Shown here in pieces: positions 25,068-33,436 of a DNA stretch of 35,183 nucleotides (positions are counted from its first letter, which is position 1; each line of letters starts with the position of its first letter). Made by a program: the position numbers and the translations under genes. Source of the stretch: an uncultured Acidimicrobiales bacterium (GTDB taxonomy: Bacteria > Actinomycetota > Acidimicrobiia > Acidimicrobiales > SZUA-35); NCBI GenBank assembly GCA_937922785.1, contig CALAJQ010000041.1:1-35183 (forward strand). The letters run 5' to 3'. The notes under the pieces were generated by a model that saw only the letters and a list, made by a program, of their open reading frames with translations, was not told the DNA's origin and did not search any database.

Positions 25068-26306
25068 CTAGCTGACAGTGCGGCGCCAACTGCTAAATGA
25101 GGCAACGCTTCCATCACTGGGTCTCAGCAGCCACGGGAATGGATAAACACCAGCAGGCTTGATGCGGGCCGATTTCCTGGCAAAGCCTGGTGTGGGGGCA
25201 AAGGTAACAGCGGGCTCACGGTCGGCTAGAACCTCTTCAGGCCGCCCGAGCCAAAGCTCAAGATCGCGATGTTCAGCAATTTCAGCCAATGTCTCGGTGA
25301 GAAAGACAAGTCGCTTGGCTGATAGTTGAAGCTTGCTTAGCAGCGGCTCATCGAACACAAAGATGACCGGCAGATCGGGTTTAGCCACCAGCGCAGGATC
25401 GCTCAGTCCCAACGACTCAGCCGTTAGCCAAACCGATCTTGGGGCCCCAAACATGTGGCTTCGTTCTGGCCCGGCGATGGTTTCCACATCCACAACGGTC
25501 TCGACACTTAGTGGAATCGAAGCCGGCTTGAGCTCTGGATTCTCTGGCCATTGCTCGATAGGGCACTCTTGGCAAAGGTCACAGCTTGCGCACAATCCAG
25601 GTGCCCGCTTTTCCACCTGCCATCTGCTGAAACCGTAACTCTTTGAACTTCCTTGGCCCGAAGTCCACTGCCAACCGAGACGGTTCGCAGCACGGGAACC
25701 ATCAAGAAGATGCTTGAAGAAATAGTCTTCGCCGTCGGCCACAGCCTGACCTGATCGGACCGACCATTGACTAGCAAGCCACATGCGAGCCTGGTTGACC
25801 ACCCAACCCTCTTCCTCAAGCTCTTCCAGGCTCGTTTCGACACAGGCCATCTTTCGATCCCAACCAGGCTCTACTGCGGACCCCAACAAGTGATGACGAA
25901 CCGGCTTTGCCGTGCGGTCCCCCAGCCGGGCATACCAATGGCGGGCATACTCCTGCCACAACAACTCACTTCGGAACTTGCGAACATCTTCCTGAGGCCC
26001 GCCCTCTACGTGGTTCCAAACGTCACGAAGCGAGATGAGTCCGTGGCGGATGTATGGGGAAAGACCCGATGCGCCGCGCCGTTTAGTCGGCAGAACTTCG
26101 TTTCGTTTGCAGGCGTAGTGCTCAACATCAAAGGCCGCCAGTGCGTCGTCGGCAGCACTTTGACCTCCTCGGATCGACGGGGCAGCCTCAATTTCAGCGC
26201 CCGAAGAGCCTTCGAGCGTCAGCGCGCCAAGGTGGCTCCTGACGAATTCAATGGCCGATTCAGGCCCCAGGGCTGGGGTCTTTAGGCGGCTGCTCGACGG
26301 CTCCAT
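25068..26306 (-). CDS. Photolyase/cryptochrome homologue with permuted domains and a CxxCxxCxxC cluster motif
   Basis: The 412-residue protein (ATG at 26306; the frame opens earlier at a TTG) has the photolyase FAD domain first: GASGLSPYIRHGLISLRDVW (79-98), LLWQEYARHWYARLG (115-129), EEGWVVNQARMWLASQW (165-181), and YFFKHLLDGSRAANRLGWQW (195-214). The Asn that contacts flavin N5 in E. coli photolyase (N378) aligns with N208, and W382 with W212; the W359 position is valine. LCASCDLCQECP then gives Cys 239, 242, 245, 248 in a ferredoxin-like spacing. The C-terminal part (about 290-412) resembles the normally N-terminal alpha/beta domain: VWLTAESLGLSDPAL, PVIFVFDEPLL, RLVFLTETLAEI, GRPEEVLADR and a final FSSWRR. 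Thus the order is reversed. Light-dependent DNA repair or sensing is inferred. It overlaps the hydroxylase gene by 47 bases. Confidence 0.82.
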   Translation of the reverse strand: MEPSSSRLKTPALGPESAIEFVRSHLGALTLEGSSGAEIEAAPSIRGGQSAADDALAAFDVEHYACKRNEVLPTKRRGASGLSPYIRHGLISLRDVWNHVEGGPQEDVRKFRSELLWQEYARHWYARLGDRTAKPVRHHLLGSAVEPGWDRKMACVETSLEELEEEGWVVNQARMWLASQWSVRSGQAVADGEDYFFKHLLDGSRAANRLGWQWTSGQGSSKSYGFSRWQVEKRAPGLCASCDLCQECPIEQWPENPELKPASIPLSVETVVDVETIAGPERSHMFGAPRSVWLTAESLGLSDPALVAKPDLPVIFVFDEPLLSKLQLSAKRLVFLTETLAEIAEHRDLELWLGRPEEVLADREPAVTFAPTPGFARKSARIKPAGVYPFPWLLRPSDGSVASFSSWRRTVS

Positions 26307-27414
26307 AGTTATATAAGAGTCGTCTACTAGCAGCCTCAATTGAGTCCGACGGGTGATTCTGCTCCCCCACTGGGCCTCCGGGATCAGGCACCAGTTTCGT
26401 ATCCGGAACTGGTGGCTTCAACGTCTTGGGTGCTGAATGAGTCGGCCGTAGTGTCGACTCTTTGATTCCGGCATAAAGCCTGGTCAAACCATTTCTAGCT
26501 GCCTTGAAACCCAGAACCGGGTGGCGCCACAGATGCAGATAGTGGCGAGACCCTCGACAAGGATAAGAAAGCTGTCCGAGCATGTGGTCGGGCATATATT
26601 CATTTACCCCGTAGAAGCGTGGTCGGCGACCCCCGCTAGGCATAAAGAAGGTTCCAAAAAGTAGATCCCAAAGAGGAATTGCGGGCGCATAGTTGTGGCC
26701 AATGGCGTCGGCTTCGTTGGCATGATGCCAATGGTGGAACTCAGGATTGGCAAAAATCTTGTCCAACCAACGCAAGCGGAGGCGAACATTGGCGTGGAAA
26801 AACAAGCCCAAAAAGATCTGAACCAGGGCCAGCACTCCAGTAACTTCAGCGCCGAATCCGGCCGCCAATAGGAACATGACTGGTGGCGCTATGAGAATGC
26901 CGTCGAACGGGTGAATCCGGAACCCGCTGATCCAATCCATATGTTCGGGAGAATGGTGGACGGCGTGAAAGCGCCACAGGAAGGGGACTTCGTGAGCCCA
27001 CCGGTGAGTCCAATACCCCAGAAAATCGAACAAGAACAACCCGATAAACGGCAGAGCTGAAGCCGGCAGCATGGCAACCAAGGGCCGCAATGCCAGTCCT
27101 GGCAACCAGAACAAACTGAACCCACCGATAATGACAACAGCGATAATTGAAGCCACCTGAAGAACGGGGCTCATCAGTGCAAACGCAATGTCGCTGGTCA
27201 CCCCGGGCCTGCGAATCTTTTGCCCTTTCTGTCTCGGGTACAGCTTTTCCAACGGAGAGAGGATCAGAAACAGCACAGCGATGGCACCAAAGATGCTGCG
27301 GTCCATCAAGAAAGCAATACCAATTCCTACTGCGATGACGGCCATTCGCTTCAGTGGCCACGGCGACCGTTCGGGGGTCGTGTGGAGTTGTGGGGTTTGA
27401 GTTGTTGCGGTCAT
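26260..27414 (-). CDS. Fatty acid hydroxylase / sterol desaturase superfamily membrane protein
   Basis: The 384-residue protein has about five to six hydrophobic segments and the histidine clusters that bind a di-iron site: HRWAHE (137-142), RFHAVHHSPEHMDW (148-161), FFHANV (206-211) and HHWHHANEADAIGHNYA (227-243). These enzymes hydroxylate or desaturate lipids, sterols or carotenoids using oxygen. The C-terminal 70 residues are Pro/charged and look disordered. Substrate unknown. AAAGGGG lies just before the ATG at 27414. It is divergent from the ECF sigma gene and overlaps the permuted photolyase gene, so the two are probably co-expressed; a carotenoid or lipid role under light stress is speculation. 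Confidence 0.88.
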   Translation of the reverse strand: MTATTQTPQLHTTPERSPWPLKRMAVIAVGIGIAFLMDRSIFGAIAVLFLILSPLEKLYPRQKGQKIRRPGVTSDIAFALMSPVLQVASIIAVVIIGGFSLFWLPGLALRPLVAMLPASALPFIGLFLFDFLGYWTHRWAHEVPFLWRFHAVHHSPEHMDWISGFRIHPFDGILIAPPVMFLLAAGFGAEVTGVLALVQIFLGLFFHANVRLRLRWLDKIFANPEFHHWHHANEADAIGHNYAPAIPLWDLLFGTFFMPSGGRRPRFYGVNEYMPDHMLGQLSYPCRGSRHYLHLWRHPVLGFKAARNGLTRLYAGIKESTLRPTHSAPKTLKPPVPDTKLVPDPGGPVGEQNHPSDSIEAASRRLLYNYGAVEQPPKDPSPGA

Positions 27415-27551
27415 GCCCCTTTGTCGAGCGAGGGGTTCAGTCCGGTTCTCAGTCTGTGGAATTTGAGCGAGACTGCCTATCAGTTAGTTCCTTCGAATCA
27501 CTGCCGATTGGCAGATGAACCGATTTGCAGTCTCAACACGACAACTGAGAA

Positions 27552-28094
27552 ATGAACCAGCCAAACCACGATCGTCGAGGGGAAGATGAAGCGCTACTGG
27601 CGCGCATCCAACGCGGCGACCGCAGCGCGCTGGAACAGCTGTACCGACGCAACGCGGAGTGGATGACAGCCAGGCTGCAAACCCGTTGCGCCGATATCGA
27701 TACCGTCGACATCGCAGTGCAAGACACGTTCCTTGCCGTGTGGAAGAAACCATCGGCTTATCGAGGTGATGGTGCAGTAGCCGCCTGGCTTTGGGGCATC
27801 GCTGTGCGCAGACTCATTGACCAACTACGCAAGTCACCGCCGATACCAGTCGCCCCTGACTCGATCACCGCTGGAGCCGTCACTTTTGAAGACACCGTGA
27901 TGAATAGCGGCGCTCACGGCGAGCTGCCAAGCGCCCTCGCCAAACTGACACCCGATCTACAGGCGGTGATGCTCGCTACTGCCATTGACGGGTTGACCAC
28001 CAAGGAAACTGCCCGGCTTCTCAATATCCCGCAAGGCACGGTGAAGACTCGACTGATGAGAGCACGTGCCCAACTACAGGAGATTCTCACATGA
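27552..28094 (+). CDS. ECF-type RNA polymerase sigma factor
   Basis: The 180-residue protein has region 2 (about 12-80, with DRSALEQLYRRNAEW and VQDTFLAVWKKPSAYRG) and region 4 (about 118-178, with LTPDLQAVMLATAIDGLTTK and the helix-turn-helix ARLLNIPQGTVKTRLMRARA). It would direct RNA polymerase to a small regulon, usually including its own operon. The stop overlaps the start of a membrane protein (ATGA), as is common for ECF-anti-sigma pairs. The upstream ribosome site is weak. No clear ECF-type promoter could be assigned in the 137-base gap upstream. Confidence 0.93.
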   Translation: MNQPNHDRRGEDEALLARIQRGDRSALEQLYRRNAEWMTARLQTRCADIDTVDIAVQDTFLAVWKKPSAYRGDGAVAAWLWGIAVRRLIDQLRKSPPIPVAPDSITAGAVTFEDTVMNSGAHGELPSALAKLTPDLQAVMLATAIDGLTTKETARLLNIPQGTVKTRLMRARAQLQEILT

Positions 28095-28795
28095 CTTCCT
28101 ACCAGGTTGATCCCCAGCGAATTGAGCGCAACTGGAACGCCATCACAGCCGAGCTCGACGTGCCCCCGGCCAGCTGGGTAGAGCGGTTTCTGGGCGCTAT
28201 CGGTTTGCCTGCGCACATCACTCGGGTTGCGTTGGCCACGCCGAGCCTGCGTCGACTTTGGCTCCTCGCAACAGCATTGGTTGTGGTCATTGGTTTGGCT
28301 AGCGCAGATTCGGCTGCAGCGAGAGACTCAATCTTCACGTTCCTAATGATTGCCCCACTACTGCCAGTCCTGGGAGTTGCGTTGGCCTACGGCACCGAGG
28401 CCGACCCGGCACACGAGATTGGTTTGGCTACCCCCATGCGAGGGCTTCGTTTGGTCCTCACACGAACTGTTGTGGTGCTTGTATGTTCGGTATTGGCGCT
28501 GGCGATTGTTGCATTGCTAAGCGGGAATGCCATGGCGTTGGCCTGGGTACTTCCTGGGCTTGCGCTCACGTTGATGACCTTGGCCGGCTCAACTGCCTTA
28601 AGCCCAAAACGCTCGGCCAGCATGGTTAGTGGCCTCTGGGTTGTTGGCCTTTTGGCACTAAACGCAGCAGCAGCCGATCCTGTTTCTAAGTTCGTTAGGC
28701 CCGGACAAGCTCTTTCAATGGTGGCAGCGATTGTCGCCGGAGTAGCCCTTTATCAAAGACGGCAGCGGTTCGATATTGTGAGCGACATCTCGTGA
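28091..28795 (+). CDS. Six-helix membrane protein, anti-sigma-position and probable ABC-2-type permease
   Basis: The 234-residue protein has a cytoplasmic N-terminal segment of about 60 residues followed by six hydrophobic helices (LWLLATALVVVIGLASA, FLMIAPLLPVLGVALAYG, VVVLVCSVLALAIVALL, ALAWVLPGLALTLMTLAG, MVSGLWVVGLLALNAAA, MVAAIVAGVALY). There is no HxxxCxxC zinc anti-sigma motif. It is coupled to the ECF gene before it and the ABC ATPase after it (GTGA). It may be the membrane partner of the ATPase, and its N-terminal tail could bind the sigma factor; both are inference. It resembles ABC-2-type permeases in size and layout but I cannot name the family. Confidence 0.75.
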   Translation: MTSYQVDPQRIERNWNAITAELDVPPASWVERFLGAIGLPAHITRVALATPSLRRLWLLATALVVVIGLASADSAAARDSIFTFLMIAPLLPVLGVALAYGTEADPAHEIGLATPMRGLRLVLTRTVVVLVCSVLALAIVALLSGNAMALAWVLPGLALTLMTLAGSTALSPKRSASMVSGLWVVGLLALNAAAADPVSKFVRPGQALSMVAAIVAGVALYQRRQRFDIVSDIS

Positions 28796-29631
28796 CGGCG
28801 TCGCAGATCTTGTGCCAAGGACTCACCAAGTCCTTCGGCGACAGCGAGGTGCTCAGTCAAGTTGATCTCCTGGTCGAGGGTGGGCTGGTTTCGGTGTTGG
28901 GGCCCAACGGCGCCGGCAAGACCACCTTTCTGCGATGCTTAGCAACTGTCTTAACGCCCGATGCGGGGTCTGTCTTGGTGGACGGGCTCAGTCCACTTCA
29001 TGAGTCTGACCGCATCGAGATTCGACGCCGGCTCGGCTACCAACCGCAGAACACCCGCTTCGCCGCCGGAGCGAAGGTGTTTGATGTCCTGGATTATGTC
29101 GCAGTGCTGAAGGGTTTCGAGAACGACCGCAAGCGGCGGCATTGGGTGTTCTACGTTCTTGACCTCGTCGGCCTAAGGGACCGGGCTGGTGACAATGTTG
29201 GAGACCTGTCGGGAGGAATGATCCAGCGGCTTGGCCTAGCCCAGGCTCTACTCGGACAACCGTCGCTGCTGATCCTCGATGAGCCGGCCGCCGGCGTAGA
29301 CCCCGACGAGCGATTCCGGATTAGAGATCTCGTAGCCGATCGACGCGCCGACGCCACGGTGTTTGTGTCGACCCACCTAACGGATGAAGCTGCAGTTAGT
29401 GACCAGATCATGGTTATGAACAAAGGCAAGGTCTGCTTTATCGGCACGCCTGGCGCTTTGGCTCAAGTTGCGGCCGGCCACACTTGGACACAGCCAGACC
29501 GGCCTAGTGCCCCAGTACGGGCGTCATGGCGCCAAGCCGACGGCAGCTATCGGTGCCTGGGCACGCCGCCCATCGGCTCAACACCAGTCACTCCAACCCT
29601 GGAAGACGGCTATCTAACCCTAGTTAGCTAG
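28792..29631 (+). CDS. ABC transporter ATPase
   Basis: The 279-residue protein has Walker A GPNGAGKTTFLR (about 39-50), Q-loop GYQPQNTRF, signature LSGGMIQRLGLAQALLGQ, Walker B LLILDEPAAGVDP and switch histidine FVSTHLTDEA. It resembles exporter-type ATPases (drug, bacteriocin or lipid export). A C-terminal extension of about 60 residues (QPDRPSAPVRASWRQADGSY and on) is extra to the domain. GTG start overlaps the stop of the six-helix protein. No further permease gene follows, so that protein is its likely partner. The next gene is convergent. Confidence 0.92.
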   Translation: MTASQILCQGLTKSFGDSEVLSQVDLLVEGGLVSVLGPNGAGKTTFLRCLATVLTPDAGSVLVDGLSPLHESDRIEIRRRLGYQPQNTRFAAGAKVFDVLDYVAVLKGFENDRKRRHWVFYVLDLVGLRDRAGDNVGDLSGGMIQRLGLAQALLGQPSLLILDEPAAGVDPDERFRIRDLVADRRADATVFVSTHLTDEAAVSDQIMVMNKGKVCFIGTPGALAQVAAGHTWTQPDRPSAPVRASWRQADGSYRCLGTPPIGSTPVTPTLEDGYLTLVS

Positions 29632-29650
29632 CACCTCTGCTGGCGCTTGG

Positions 29651-30886
29651 TTATGAAAGCTTGCGGAGCTCGGCGTTTCTTATATAGGTCGTGACCACAA
29701 CAGCTAAAGCAATGGCTGCTGCTCCCGAAATAGCCAGCCCGGTGCCGATGCTCTCAGCGATCAGGCCTAGGGCCAGCGCTCCGAACGGCATCAGCCCGAG
29801 CGAGGTAAGCGTGTACAAGCCCATGACCCGACCCATCAGTTCCGGCGGAGTGTTGGCCTGAATGAGCCCTTGATTCATATTGATGTAGAAACCACCGGCC
29901 AACCCCATCACTAGCGATAGCGCAAGCAACTGAGCAAACGCTGTGGTCTGTCCCATCAGAAAAGTCATCGTGGAGCCCACCATCATCGCCCGCTGAAAGG
30001 CCGCTCCTTTGTTCTTCATGTCGCCTTTGCGCATAACAACAAAGGATGAAATTGCGATGCCCAACCCCATCAACGCAAACGGGATCGCCGCCTCCCCCGC
30101 CGTGCGCCCAAGTTCTTGTTTGATGTGAGCCTGAACCGTGACCATTACGGCCGGGTTCACGGTGAAGCTGGCCATCGTTAGCAACCCGAACAGTGTCTTG
30201 AGGCTTCTGTCGTCCATAACGTGCTTGAGTGCGTCGGTAGTTTCGGCGACGATCGGGCGCCGTGCGCGAACAGTTTCATGCGGAGGAACCTCTAGCTGAA
30301 TTAGAAACAGAAGACCGACTGCCATCAAGATTGCCTGAAACCAGAACGTTCCTTCGAAACCAAACTGGTCGCCCACAAGTTTGGCGAGGACGGGTCCCAG
30401 GATTAGCGAGAGAGTCATGGCGATGGCGTTTATGGCTATCGCGCTGAAGAGCTGCTCCTTCCTGACTAAAGCCGGAATCAGAGAGGCTCTTACCGGTGAC
30501 CCTATGGCGGTCGCTGATCCCGCGAGTATTGACGAGGCGATCACCCATCCGAACCCGACGTCACCCGCTGCGATTGCTAGCGCCGTTCCGGCCATAACCA
30601 CTGCGCCGCCAATTTGGGTGACGATCAGCATGCGTCGTCGATCCCAGCGGTCAGCCCAAGCGCCCGCTTGAAGAACCAAAAAGGCCGACGGCAGCCCAAG
30701 TGTGAACACAACGATTCCTTGGGAGCCTTCGCTGCGACCTAAGCCATCTAACACCAGCCAGCCGAAGACAAACCGTTGGGCATTGGCCACAATGAAGTAA
30801 GCAATGTTGTTAAACCAAAGCAACCGAAACGGGCGCTGGGTGAGGGCGTTTTCAGGTTTGTGGACTGGCGCCTCGGTGCTCGTCAT
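29651..30886 (-). CDS. MFS-family exporter
   Basis: From the ATG at 30886 (a GTG at 30907 adds seven residues) the protein has 411 residues with about twelve hydrophobic helices. LQAGAWADRWDRRRMLIVTQ is the loop 2-3 signature motif, and GSPVRASLIPALVRKEQLFSA and the region MNQGLIQANTPPELMGRVMG are typical of MFS_3-type exporters such as EntS. Substrate unknown; exporters of siderophores, drugs or peptides are the usual members. Monocistronic, divergent from the helicase gene. Confidence 0.9.
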   Translation of the reverse strand: MTSTEAPVHKPENALTQRPFRLLWFNNIAYFIVANAQRFVFGWLVLDGLGRSEGSQGIVVFTLGLPSAFLVLQAGAWADRWDRRRMLIVTQIGGAVVMAGTALAIAAGDVGFGWVIASSILAGSATAIGSPVRASLIPALVRKEQLFSAIAINAIAMTLSLILGPVLAKLVGDQFGFEGTFWFQAILMAVGLLFLIQLEVPPHETVRARRPIVAETTDALKHVMDDRSLKTLFGLLTMASFTVNPAVMVTVQAHIKQELGRTAGEAAIPFALMGLGIAISSFVVMRKGDMKNKGAAFQRAMMVGSTMTFLMGQTTAFAQLLALSLVMGLAGGFYINMNQGLIQANTPPELMGRVMGLYTLTSLGLMPFGALALGLIAESIGTGLAISGAAAIALAVVVTTYIRNAELRKLS

Positions 30887-30976
30887 TAGGCAAGTGTCGC
30901 GCCCCACGGCGGGCGGTGGCTATTTCTACCCGACCCCTCGAACGGGTGTTCGTATTTGGGATCTATGATGCTGTAG

Positions 30977-33259
30977 GTGACCTTGGCCGCTGAACCTACG
31001 CCGGATCGGTTCCTGGCCGATCTGATGGCTCAGGGCCGTCTGGTGCATGTGGAGAAGTTGCCAGCCCGTTCGGCTCGATTTGGCGAACTCGAGCGGCCCC
31101 TCCGGTCCGAGGTGGCTCACAACCTCCCAAACGAAGGTTTGTGGAGTCATCAAGCCGAAGCGCTCAACCTCATCCGGACTCGTCAATCAACGGTAATCGC
31201 CACGGGCACTGCGTCAGGAAAGTCGCTGTGCTTTCAGCTGCCGATAGCCGAAGCGGTCGTATCGGGAGTCCGGAGCGGTACTTCTCTGCTGCTCTACCCA
31301 ACCAAGGCACTGGCCCAAGATCAGTTGCGGGCCTTCGGCGAACTAGACGTCAAAGGTCTTCACGCAGTCACCTACGACGGCGATACACCAAGAGAACAAC
31401 GAACCTGGGCCCGGTCGAACGCAAATGTGGTGCTGACCAATCCCGAGATGTTGCACCATGGCCTGCTCCCCCACCACACCAAATGGTCGAAGTTCTTTAA
31501 GCGGCTTGAGTACGTGGTCATTGATGAGCTTCATGTCTTGCGCGGCGTGTTTGGTACTCACGTTTCTCACTTACTTCGCCGTGTCCGTCGAACCGCTGCG
31601 CTTTATGGTGCCGACCCGACGTTCGTATTCTGCTCGGCAACCATCGGCGAGCCGGAAGCACTAGCTAGCGAGCTATGCGGAAAGCCTGTCACCGCAGTCA
31701 CCCGGGACGGTTCGCCCGCTGCTGCCAGAGAAATCGCCATAGTCCAGCCAGCGTTGATTGACGTCGAGAAAGGTATCCGGCAATCACCGGCTACTGAAAC
31801 GATCCAAGTTGTCAGCGACTTGGTAACACAGGGCCGCCGCGTGATCGCGTTCTGCGGAAGTCGGGCGCTCACAGAACGAGTTGCGGCTGGGATTGCCCGT
31901 TCAGTAGGGCCAGAACTGGCCGACTCCATTCGCTCCTACCGTTCGGGATACTTAAGTGAAGAGCGACGCGAGATAGAAGCCGAGCTGTCGGTCGGCAAGC
32001 TCCGAGCGGTTGTGGCTACCAGTGCTTTGGAACTAGGCGTAGACATCGCAGCGTTGGATGCCGTGGTGCTGTGCGGTTTCCCCGGCACCATTGCGTCGCT
32101 GTGGCAACAGATTGGTAGAGCGGGTCGGTCCCGCCAGGACTCGGTGGCAGTCCTGGTTGCGGGCAGTGACCAATTAGATCAGTGGTTCGTGAAGCATCCG
32201 GAAGACCTTTTCACTCGCCCGCCTGAACCAGCGGTTGTGAACGTTTCGAACCCGTACATCGTTGACCCGCACCTTGGGTGCGCTGCCTATGAGTTCCCCT
32301 TGATGTACAACGATCAGAACATGTGGCCCGATCTTGAAGATGGCGTTCATCGCTTGGTTATGGCCGATGAGCTTCGAATCCGGCCCGATCGCCATCAGCT
32401 ACCTCGGGCGGTCTGGGGTGGCAAGGGGATGCCTTTTCACCGGATTGGATTGCGTAGCGCCTCCAGTGGCGAGGTTGCTATCACCACCGAAGATGGGATC
32501 AAGATAGGAACAGTCGAGGACTCCCGTGCCCCAAACCTCGTCCATCCCGGCGCGGTCTATTTGCATAGGGGTCAACCATGGAAAGTCAACACGCTCGACA
32601 TTCGGGGCCGGCAAGCAATTGTGGAACGACACCTTGATGACACCTGGACCACAGCCAAGACCAGCATTGATATAGAGGTCCTCAAGTCTGCAACGCACAA
32701 GCAGGTCGGGCGGTCCACGTTGCACCTCGGCTCGGTGTGTGTCACCACCCAAGTGACCGGTTACTCAGTGAAGAAGCCCGGCTCCCAAAAGTCCCAAGAA
32801 ACGGTTGCGCTAGAACTTCCGCCATCTGAACTGCGCACCACAGCCATTTGGTATGAATGGGAGCCAGAGACAATTCGACTTGCCGGAGTGCCCGCTTTCG
32901 CTGTGCCCGGGGCTCTTCATGCAGCCGAACATGCGGCAATCGGCATTCTGCCGCTGTTCACAATCTGTGATCGATGGGATGTTGGTGGCGTCTCGATTGA
33001 GGCCGCACCTCAATCGGGGCTTCCAACATTCTTCATCTATGACGGCTATCCGGGAGGCGCCGGAATTGCCGAACTTGCCTACAGCGCTGCGGATCGACAC
33101 TTGCCAGCGACCATCGCCGTGATGGACGGTTGCGAGTGCACCACTGGTTGCCCGTCATGTGTTCAGTCACCAAAGTGTGGCAACGGGAACGAGCCTCTCG
33201 ACAAGTTCGCGGCCCTCGCTCTTCTGCAAACCACGTTGGGTCAGGCCGAAGCGTTCTAA
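30977..33259 (+). CDS. DEAD/DEAH-box helicase with C-terminal DUF1998-type zinc region (MrfA/Hrq1-like)
   Basis: The 760-residue protein has helicase motifs in order: Walker A ATGTASGKSLCFQLP (about 75-89), DELH box YVVIDELHVLRGVFGTH, motif III FCSATIGEPE, and motif VI QQIGRAGRSRQDSVAV. The C-terminal part has FFIYDGYPGGAGIAELAY and a cysteine cluster CECTTGCPSC (C-x-C-x3-C-x2-C), the zinc site of MrfA/Hrq1 proteins, which are 3'-5' helicases in DNA crosslink or bulky-lesion repair. Start GTG at 30977. An orthologous helicase sits near topA and the tad genes in other actinobacteria. Assignment to this family is firm; the damage substrate is inferred. Confidence 0.93.
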   Translation: MTLAAEPTPDRFLADLMAQGRLVHVEKLPARSARFGELERPLRSEVAHNLPNEGLWSHQAEALNLIRTRQSTVIATGTASGKSLCFQLPIAEAVVSGVRSGTSLLLYPTKALAQDQLRAFGELDVKGLHAVTYDGDTPREQRTWARSNANVVLTNPEMLHHGLLPHHTKWSKFFKRLEYVVIDELHVLRGVFGTHVSHLLRRVRRTAALYGADPTFVFCSATIGEPEALASELCGKPVTAVTRDGSPAAAREIAIVQPALIDVEKGIRQSPATETIQVVSDLVTQGRRVIAFCGSRALTERVAAGIARSVGPELADSIRSYRSGYLSEERREIEAELSVGKLRAVVATSALELGVDIAALDAVVLCGFPGTIASLWQQIGRAGRSRQDSVAVLVAGSDQLDQWFVKHPEDLFTRPPEPAVVNVSNPYIVDPHLGCAAYEFPLMYNDQNMWPDLEDGVHRLVMADELRIRPDRHQLPRAVWGGKGMPFHRIGLRSASSGEVAITTEDGIKIGTVEDSRAPNLVHPGAVYLHRGQPWKVNTLDIRGRQAIVERHLDDTWTTAKTSIDIEVLKSATHKQVGRSTLHLGSVCVTTQVTGYSVKKPGSQKSQETVALELPPSELRTTAIWYEWEPETIRLAGVPAFAVPGALHAAEHAAIGILPLFTICDRWDVGGVSIEAAPQSGLPTFFIYDGYPGGAGIAELAYSAADRHLPATIAVMDGCECTTGCPSCVQSPKCGNGNEPLDKFAALALLQTTLGQAEAF

Positions 33260-33285
33260 ATCTGACTGGCTAAATCTGAGTGGCT
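33258..33285. repeat. 14-bp tandem repeat across the helicase stop codon
   Basis: AAATCTGACTGGCT (33258-33271) is followed directly by AAATCTGAGTGGCT (33272-33285), one mismatch. The first copy contains the helicase stop codon bases, and both begin TAA when read one base back. This is the third stop-associated tandem duplication in the window. Confidence 0.85.
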
Positions 33286-33304
33286 CGCTCCTAGTTGGGG
33301 GCGG

Positions 33305-33373
33305 GGTCACATGATGTGGCCAACCTGCGATATTTTGCGCCACAAATGGTCCTAAATGCCTAGAAATGGCTCT
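33305..33373. promoter_or_regulatory. Intergenic palindrome and 10-bp phased repeats upstream of the membrane protein
   Basis: In the 177 bases between the helicase and the next gene, GGTCACAT-G-ATGTGGCC (33305-33321) is an inverted repeat with one G-T mismatch, and three AAATG-starting decamers (33344-33353, 33354-33363, 33364-33373) follow in helical phase. They could be regulator sites; the palindrome is too tight for a good RNA hairpin. A possible promoter lies beyond (TATTCT at 33417-33422), with no convincing -35. Confidence 0.4.
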
Positions 33374-33436
33374 ATCAGCTACTTCTGGTCGGTGTTAAAG
33401 TTGACCTATAGGGGAATATTCTAACGAGGGAATCTC

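Noticed and set aside
33401-33422. TTGACC...TATTCT as a promoter for the membrane protein
   Set aside because: The spacing is only 10 bases, too short for a sigma-70 promoter; no convincing -35 pairs with TATTCT.
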